Of a stretch of 64,000 nucleotides of DNA, positions 57,201-64,000 are shown in pieces; the stretch's first letter is position 1; the number at the start of each line of letters is the position of its first letter. Position numbers and translations under genes: made by a program. Source of the DNA: Hemibagrus wyckioides (Eukaryota; Chordata; Actinopteri; Siluriformes; Bagridae); contig NC_080735.1 of assembly GCF_019097595.1 (NCBI RefSeq), positions 2,498,917 through 2,562,916 of the forward strand, read 5' to 3'. The notes beneath the pieces are model-generated. The model did not search any database. It had not been told where the DNA came from and worked only from the letters and a program-made list of their open reading frames with translations.

Positions 57201-59760
57201 TAGAGTGATTCAGCTGATTCTCAGTGCACTCACGGAGTTGGTTTATTGACTGATTCAGCTGATTCTCAGTGGACTCGCGGAGCCGGGTCATAGACTGATT
57301 CAGCTGATTCTCAATGGACTCGCGGAGCTGGGTAATAGACTGATTCAGCTGATTCTCAGTGGACTCGCGAAGCCGGGTCATAGAGTGATTCAGCTGATTC
57401 TCAGTGGACTCGCGGAGCCGGGTCATAGACTGATTCAGCTGATTCTCAGTGGACTCGCGGAGCCGGGTAATAGACTGATTCAGCTGATTCTCAGTGGACT
57501 CGCGAAGTCGGGTAATAGACTGATTCAGCTGATTCTCAGTGCACTCGCAGAGTCAGGTCGTAGAGTGATTCAGCTGATTCTCAGTGGACTCGCGGAGTTG
57601 GTTTGTTGACGGATTCAGCTGATTCTCAGTGGACTCGTGGAGTTGGTTTATTGACTGATTCAGCCGATTCTCAGTGGACTCGTGGAGTTGGTTTATTGAC
57701 TGATTCAGCTGATTCTCAGTGGACTCGCGAAGTTGGTTTATTGACTGATTCAGGTGATTCTCAGTGGACTCGTTGAGCCGGGTCATAGACTGATTCAGCT
57801 GATTCTCAGTGGACTCGCGGAGTTGGTTTATTGACTGATTCAGCTGATTCTCAGTGGACTCGTGGAGTTGGTTTATTGACTGATACAGCTGATTCTCAGT
57901 GGACTCGTGGAGTTGGTTTATTGACTGATTCAGCTGATTCTCAGTGGACTCGCGGAGTTGGTTTATTGACTGATTCAGCTGATTCTCAGTGGACTCGTTG
58001 AGCCGGGTCATAGACTGATTCAGCTGATTCTCAGTGGACTCGCGGAGTTGGTTTATTAACTGATTCAGCTGATTCTCAGTGGACTCGTGGAGTTGGTTTA
58101 TTGACTGATTCAGCTGATTCTCAGTGGACTCGTGGAGTTGGTTTATTGACTGATTCAGCTGATTCTCAGTGGACTCGCGGAGTTGGTTTATTGACTGATT
58201 CAGCTGATTCTCAGTGGACTCGTGGAGTTGGTTTATTGACTGATACAGCTGATTCTCAGTGGACTCGTGGAGTTGGTTTATTGACTGATACAGCTGATTC
58301 TCAGTGGACTCGTGGAGTTGGTTTATTGACTGATTCAGCTGATTCTCAGTGGACTCGTTGAGCCGGGTCATAGACTGATTCAGCTGATTCTCAGTGGACT
58401 CGCGGAGTTGGTTTATTAACTGATTCAGCTGATTCTCAGTGGACTCGCGGAGCCGGGTCATAGACTGATTCAGCTAATTCTCAGTGGACTCGCGGAGCCG
58501 GGTCTTAGAGTGATTCAGCTAATTCTCAGTGCACTCGCAGAGTCAGGTCGTAGAGTGATTCAGCTGATTCTCAGTGGACTCGCGGAGTTGGTTTATTGAC
58601 TGATTCAGCTGATTCTCAGTGGACTCGCGGAGTTGGTTTATTGACTGATTCAGCTGATTCTCAGTGGACTCGCGGAGCCGGGTCATAGAGTGATTCAGCT
58701 GATTCTCAGTGCACTCGCGGAGTTGGTTTATTGACTGATTCAGCTGATTCTCAGTGGACTCGCGGAGTCGGTTTATCGACTGATTCAGCTGATTCTCAGT
58801 GGACTCGCGGAGTCGGGTCATAGACTGATTCAGCTGATTCTCAGTGGACTCGCGGAGTTGGTTTATTGACTGATTCAGCTGATTCTCAGTGGACTCGTGG
58901 AGTTGGTTTATTGACTGATACAGCTGATTCTCAGTGGACTCGTGGAGTTGGTTTATTGACTGATTCAGCTGATTCTCAGTGGACTCGCGGAGTTGGTTTA
59001 TTGACTGATTCAGCTGATTCTCAGTGGACTCGTTGAGCCGGGTCATAGACTGATTCAGCTGATTCTCAGTGGACTCGCGGAGTTGGTTTATTAACTGATT
59101 CAGGTGATTCTCAGTGGACTCGCGGAGCCGGGTCATAGACTGATTCAGCTGATTCTCAGTGGACTCGCGGAGCCGGGTCTTAGAGTGATTCAGCTGATTC
59201 TCAGTGCACTCGCAGAGTCAGGTCGTAGAGTGATTCAGCTGATTCTCAGTGCACTCGCAGAGTCAGGTCGTAGAGTGATTCAGCTGATTCTCAGTGGACT
59301 CGCGGAGTTGGTTTATTGACTGATTCAGCTGATTCTCAGTGGACTAACGGAGTCGGTTTATTGACTGATTCAGCTGATTCTCAGTGGACTCGCGGAGTTG
59401 GTTTATTGACTGATTCAGCTGATTCTCAGTGGACTCGCGGAGTTGGTTTATTGACTGATTCAGCTGATTCTCAGTGGACTCGCGGAGCCGGGTCATAGAG
59501 TGATTCAGCTGATTCTCAGTGGACTCGCAGAGTCAGGTCGTAGAGTGATTCAGCTGAGAATCTTACGTTTAGTCTCAGCACCTCCAAAGTGCGTGAGCTG
59601 ACATTCTTAAATGCCAATTTATAGGCAAAGCACTAACTGAACAAATGTAAAATAAATTTAAATTAAATACTCATTTTTTATTTTCCAAAGCCACAGGGAG
59701 CCGCAGCAGAGGGATGAAAAAGCCACATGCGGCTCCGGAGCCACGGGTTGCCGACCCCTG
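53873..59760. mobile_element. hAT-type transposon filled by a minisatellite
   Basis: The terminal inverted repeats are CAGGGGTCGGCAACC and GGTTGCCGACCCCTG. A perfect 8-bp target duplication CCCTAGGA flanks them (53865-53872 and 59761-59768). The flanks join into one copy of the surrounding repeat. Subterminal GAGCCA/GGCTC motifs are present at both ends. No transposase is visible; the interior is a TTA/TTG trinucleotide array (54091-54200) and a 5.2-kb 45-bp tandem repeat. This is a non-autonomous element that grew by internal expansion. Confidence 0.93.
54364..59560. repeat. 45-bp minisatellite, about 115 units
   Basis: Each unit contains GATTCAGCTGATTCTCAGTG and a variable half (GAGCCGGGTCATAGAC, GAGCTGGGTAATAGAC, GAGTTGGTTTATTGAC, GAGTCAGGTCGTAGAG). 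The period is a multiple of three and almost stop-free. On the minus strand one frame runs 906 codons (57021-54301) as repeats of MTRLRESTENQLNQS. On the plus strand another runs 674 codons (54640-56664) of LIQLILSGLAEPGHR type. Further frames of 302 and 197 codons lie at 58461-57553 and 59136-58543. The minus frame ends in unrelated sequence (NTVAAFFLILNN), and no domain or start context supports a gene. Confidence 0.95.
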
Positions 59761-59768
59761 CCCTAGGA

Positions 59769-61200
59769 GGAGTATATCAAATTCCAATGGGTGCGTTTTT
59801 CAAACATCCCAAAATAACTGACTTCCTGTTAAGCAGATGCCATTATAGGTGGATAAACGTCATTTAGCTCAATGAGATCTAATTGTATACCACGTGTCAT
59901 GCATATACGTGCCAGTGAATATAAGCTGTGCAGCTATATTTCTGACAAAGTTCCAGGGGGCACTGTGACAGCCCTGTGCCACGCCCGGGACCAGTCCCAC
60001 TGGCCTTTCTCATAAACATTTGTACTCTCTATGTGAAATATTTTGGAACATTTTAGGCCTTTCCACTCGTAAGATATGAGAAGATTCATTTTTTTCTATT
60101 AGCTTCTCATGTAAGCAAGGTATCAAAAATTCCTTCACAGTTTCACATCAGCCATGTCTTCACATTATTCTGACTGATTTTGAACCAAATCAGGTGAAAG
60201 TAAGGGACAAAATATTATCCAAAATATTTAATAATATTAATATTATTAAAATATCGCTATGACCGAGACTAGTAGATAGTTGTCATATCTGTGTGATCAG
60301 CTTTCTACTCTTAACATAATCCTAAGGACAATTACTCTCCCTCTAAACTATATTACTATATCAGTTTATATATGTATAGAGTCACCCAGAAAAATGTATA
60401 CACTTTTCAGGAAAAGAAAGATTTGTATAAATATTTTATTACTAAAATTATTGCTATATGATATAGATTGATATATATGATGATATTGGGATAATATTAT
60501 TAATATTATACTAATATAATTTACATCATACTATTTTTCTTTTCCTGAAGTGTATATACATTTTTTGATTGACTCTGTATATATAAATTGTGAACTTGAA
60601 GCCATATTTAAAAAAAAAAATAAAAATTAAGGGGAAAGAGCCCCTAGTGGACATAGTCTAGTACTGCAGGAGTCAGGTCAAAACCATGTCTAGTCAATGG
60701 ACTGATAAATGTAAAAATTTGTTGTGAGCTGTTTGAGCAACACAAAGTCATGAAACTAAGCCAACTTACTCACAAGCAGTTGTTCTTTATATGTGGAATG
60801 TTTTGAAACATTAGGAATTTCCACTTTTAAGATATAAGAACATTAATTGTTTTCTATTACGTCCTCACTATAGCAACATCATTCACAATATCACAAATTC
60901 CTTCACAGTTTCACATCAGCCATGTCTTCACATTATTCTGACTGATTTTGACCCAAATCAGGTAAAAGTAAGGGACAAAATATTAGAGATTTCAAAAAAT
61001 GACACACTTCCTGCTGCCAGTTGGTGGTGCTATGACCGAGACTCATATCAGTGTGATCAGCATTCTACTCTTAACATAATCCTAAGGTTTCATATAGATC
61101 ACTTAATGTACACAGAAGTTATTAGCCACTTCCTGTCTCGTTTTATTCACCATAAGTTTAAGGGCTCCTCACGGCTCAACTGTTTGAGATATTATTAATA
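59769..61200. mobile_element. Teleost interspersed repeat, right half and further copies
   Basis: From 59769 the repeat broken by the hAT element continues (CTGACTTCCTGTTAAG; CCCTGTGCCACGCCC) to about 60000. Second and third copies of its conserved block follow at about 60030-60290 and 60770-61200 (TTCACATCAGCCATGTCTTC in both). No coding potential. Confidence 0.6.
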
Positions 61201-61593
61201 ATAATAAAAATAAAAATAATGATCCTTAGAAGAACAAGAGGGCCCTTCTCACTGCTAGTGCTTGGGCCCTAAAAAAGGCAAGAATGAAGGCGGGATGACT
61301 CGCAGCAATACAGAGAGATCATCTGGTGAGGAAGGCATGTAGACAGCGTGTTTATATAGCACCGAAGGGAGGTGAACCCGGAAGAGCTCAGTCCACGATA
61401 GACCGTGAATGGCGCAAAGTCGTGAATGCGGATGTGCATGCAGCGATGTTGCGAACTTGGAAGTGCGCACTAGTGATGGGAAGTTTGGTTCATTTTATTG
61501 ATTCGGTTCTTTGAATCTCGTTCAGCAAAATGAACTAATCTTTTTTTAGTCATTTCGTTCACTTCAGCAGAATGTAATTAAAATGTTACATTA
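61201..61593. other. Repeat-like spacer
   Basis: No gene. Around 61470-61520, AGTGATGGGAAGTTTGGTTC followed by TTGATTCGGTTCTTTGAATC matches a common teleost transposon terminus, but the other end is not apparent. Confidence 0.35.
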
Positions 61594-64000
61594 TTCAAGA
61601 TTCAAGATTCAAGATTCAAGAAGCTTTTATTGTCATTTCAACCACATACAGCTGGCGCAGTACATAGTGAAATGAAACAACGTTTCTCCAGGACCTGGTG
61701 CTACATAAACATACAACTACAAGTTCAATACAAAACAACAAACAACACCACAGAGCTAGGACAGAAGTTTGTCTTAGCCACGTAAAGTGCACAGTGTGCA
61801 GCTAGGTGCAAACAGAGCATAGACAAGACAGTGCAAAAAAGACAATAAATACAATAAAGACAACACAAAAGAACACAGGACACTTAGCGCTGAGAGGAAA
61901 TAAAAGAACGTGTACTGGAATGTAAGTGAAATAAAATAGATAAAGTGAAATGATGTAGAAAAAAAAGTATTGTGCAAAAATATTGTGCAAAAATACACAA
62001 CAGCAGTTGAGGTAGTGCAAATAGAATAAACATAAGTATAACTATAGCAGCGGATGACAGGTAGAGGTAGTGCAGTAAGTAATGAACAGTATAAATTATG
62101 TGTGTGTGTGTGCGTCCACACAGTCAAGAGAGAGTGTGTGTATCTGTGTGTGAGAGAGACAGAGAGTTAGTATACAGTTCAGTCCTGAGTGAGAGTGTGT
62201 GTGTGTGTGAGAGAGTGTAGAACAGTTCAGTCCTGAGTGAGAGTGTGTGTGAGAGTGTAGAACAGTTCAGTCCTGAGTGAGAGTGTGTGAGAGTGTAGAA
62301 CAGTTCAGTCCCGGGTGTTGAGGAGCCTGATGGCTTGAGGAAAGAAACTGTTACACAGTCTGGTTGTGAGGCCCGAATGCTCCGGTACCTCTTTCCAGAT
62401 GGCAGGAGGGTGAAGAGTGTGTGTGAGGGGTGTGTGGGGTGTGTAAGAGTGTGTGTGAGGGGTGTGTGGGGTCAGCCACAATGCTGATGGCTTTGCGGAT
62501 GCAGCGTGCGGTGTAAATGTCTGTGATAGAGGGGAGAGAGACTCCGATGATCTTCTCAGCTGTCCTCACTATCCGCTGAAGGGTCTTGCGATCTGAGACG
62601 GTGCAGTTCCCAAACCAGGCAGTGATGCAGCTGCTCAGGACACTCTCGATGGTCCCTCTGTAGAACACAGACAGGATGGGGGAAGGGAGATGGGCTTTGC
62701 TCAGCCTCTTCAGGAAGTAGAGGCGCTGCTGGGCTTTCTTGGTGATGGAGCTGGTGTTGAGTGACCAGGTGAAGTTCTCCGCCAGATGGACACCAAGGAA
62801 TTTGATGTTCTTGACGATCTCCACAGAGGAGCCATCGATGGACAGCGGAGAATGGTCACTCTGTGCTCTCCTGAAGTCAACAACCATCTCTTTGGTCTTG
62901 TCGACGTTCAGGGAGAGGTTGTTGGCTCTGCACCAGGCTGTTAGATGTTGCACCTCCTCTCTGTATGCTGACTCGTCGTTCTTGCTGATGAGACCCACCA
63001 CGGTCGTGTCATCAGCGAACTTGACGATGTGGTTGGAGTTGTGCATTGCTGCACAGTTGTGAGTCAGCAGAGTGAACAGCAATGGACTGAGCACACAGCC
63101 CTGAGGTGCTCCAGTGCTCAGTGTGGTGGTGCTGGAGATACTGCTCCCGATCCGGACTGACTGAGGTCTCCCAGTCAGGAAATCCAGGATCCAGTTGCAG
63201 AGAGAGGTTTTCAGGCCCAGGAGACTCAGCTTCTTAATCAGCTGCTGAGGGATGATTGTGTTGAATGCTGAACTGAAATCTATGAACAGCATTCGAACGT
63301 AGGAGTCTTTGCAGTCCAGGTGTGTGAGGGCCAGATGCAGGGTTGTGGTGATGGCGTCTTCCGTGGAACGGTTAGGACGATACGCAAACTGCAAGGGGTC
63401 CAGCAAGGGTGGTAGCTGTGACTTGATGTGCCTCATGACGAGCCTCTCGAAGCATTTCATCACGATTGGTGTGAGTGCAACGGGACGGTAGTCATTGAGG
63501 CAGGAAACCGTGGACTTCTTTGGTACAGGGACGATGGTCGTTGTCTTGAGGCACGTAGGGATGATGGAGCTGCTCAGCGAGATGTTGAAGATGTCAGTGA
63601 AGACATCTGCTAGCTGCTCCGCACACTCCCTGAGAACTCTGCCAGGAATGTTGTCTGGTCCAGCGGACTTCCGTGGGTTAACTCTGTATAGAGTTCTCTT
63701 CACGTCAGCCGTGGTGAGACAAAGCACTGGGTCATTAGGAGGAGGGATGGTCTTCCTCGCTGTTGTGTTGTTCTGTGCCTCAAACCGAGCGTAGAAGTCG
63801 TTCAGCGCATCTGGAAGGGAGGCGTCACTGTCACAGGCAGGTGAAGTTGTCCTGTAGTTGGTGATCGCCTGAATGCCCTGCCACATGCGCCGGGAGTCTC
63901 TGCTGTTCTGGAAGTGGCCGTGGATTCTCTGGGCGTGTGCACACTTCGCCTCTCTGATGGCTCGGGACAGTTTGGCCCTTGCTGTTTTTAAGGCCGCCCT
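61594..64000 (-). mobile_element. L2-type LINE, 3' part, running off the right edge
   Basis: In sense orientation (reverse strand) the reverse transcriptase gene is followed by a 3' UTR with an AATAAAAGCTT block and a tail of about four CTTGAAT units (61594-61620). The 5' part, including any endonuclease, lies beyond the window. In the 3' UTR, at about 62176-62320, a roughly 48-bp unit (AACAGTTCAGTCCTGAGTGA) is repeated three to four times. Confidence 0.88.
62351..64000 (-). CDS. LINE reverse transcriptase, 5' part outside window
   Basis: The frame is open from the right edge to a stop at 62351-62353, over 540 codons; the Met at 63886 is internal. Visible motifs: [67 protein letters not shown] and the catalytic FADD (KFADDTTVV), then VDFRRAQ and [14 protein letters not shown]. 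These are typical of the L2/CR1/Rex1 group of non-LTR retrotransposons. Near the C-terminus a CA-rich expansion (62400-62470) shifts the frame, so the last residues ([10 protein letters not shown]) are out of register. It is otherwise uncorrupted and probably young. Confidence 0.9.
   Translation of the reverse strand, partial: RAALKTARAKLSRAIREAKCAHAQRIHGHFQNSRDSRRMWQGIQAITNYRTTSPACDSDASLPDALNDFYARFEAQNNTTARKTIPPPNDPVLCLTTADVKRTLYRVNPRKSAGPDNIPGRVLRECAEQLADVFTDIFNISLSSSIIPTCLKTTTIVPVPKKSTVSCLNDYRPVALTPIVMKCFERLVMRHIKSQLPPLLDPLQFAYRPNRSTEDAITTTLHLALTHLDCKDSYVRMLFIDFSSAFNTIIPQQLIKKLSLLGLKTSLCNWILDFLTGRPQSVRIGSSISSTTTLSTGAPQGCVLSPLLFTLLTHNCAAMHNSNHIVKFADDTTVVGLISKNDESAYREEVQHLTAWCRANNLSLNVDKTKEMVVDFRRAQSDHSPLSIDGSSVEIVKNIKFLGVHLAENFTWSLNTSSITKKAQQRLYFLKRLSKAHLPSPILSVFYRGTIESVLSSCITAWFGNCTVSDRKTLQRIVRTAEKIIGVSLPSITDIYTARCIRKAISIVADPTHPSHTLLHTPHTPHTHSSPSCHLERGTGAFGPHNQTV

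Noticed and set aside
54364..59560. CRISPR-like array
   Set aside because: The units are contiguous variants of one 45-bp sequence with no unique spacers, and the genome is eukaryotic.

Overview
The window is eukaryotic and almost certainly from a teleost fish. It has GT-AG introns, a cluster of fish-type IFI44-like (interferon-induced protein 44) GTPase genes, and dense Tc1/mariner, hAT, L2-type LINE, RTE, DIRS and Ty3/gypsy remnants. An otophysan fish is possible but not shown. There are no bacterial genes, operons or CRISPR arrays.

Host genes. The only recognisable host family is IFI44-like. A partial copy lies on the minus strand at 647-1248. All others are on the plus strand and share one exon plan: leader exon 2 (58-61 nt), then coding exons of 34, 199, 147, 172, 101 and 189 nt. 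Left cluster: promoter and exon 1 at about 2083-2252, leader exon at 15518, complete copy A (to 20923), exon-3 relic B (23293), copy C lacking exon 8 (27646-29151), and copy D with only exons 4-6 (29516-30151). Right cluster: triple-GAAA ISRE, TATA box and exon 1 at 36843-36970, leader exon at 37700, then three complete exon 3-8 cassettes, E (to 41346), F (41622-45062) and G (45338-48008). Only E has its own leader exon. An inverted leader-plus-3'-flank fragment without a cassette lies at 32090-34600, and an exon-6 relic lies at about 51255-51405. E, F and G are partly a recent 3,716-bp tandem duplication with breakpoints inside exon 4.

Mobile elements. Intron 1 of the left cluster carries a solo LTR (2917-3799) and a probable two-gene CACTA/EnSpm-like transposon (4080-15468). 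That transposon encodes a zinc-finger transposase-like protein and a PB1-domain protein, both decayed. A Gmr1-type gypsy element (integrase upstream of reverse transcriptase) is nested in it at 10910-14748 with a perfect 5-bp target duplication. Between the clusters are a hAT pseudogene interrupted by a Tc1 element, a mosaic of Tc1 and LINE pieces, a Tc1 element with a fully open transposase gene (30674-31705), an AT-rich hairpin, another LTR, and a 0.9-kb pentanucleotide array.

Right end. Beyond copy G are a solo LTR, a Tc1 element that ends in inverted telomeric repeats (50386-50460), an RTE fragment, and a 5.9-kb hAT-type element (53873-59760, perfect 8-bp target duplication). That element is nearly filled by about 115 copies of a 45-bp repeat, open on both strands for hundreds of codons. 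The window ends inside an L2-type LINE on the minus strand whose reverse transcriptase frame is open to the edge.

The most notable system is the IFI44-like array: one interferon-responsive promoter and a leader exon with a myristoylation motif, followed by several promoterless GTPase cassettes. The two-gene transposon and the repeat-filled hAT element come next.
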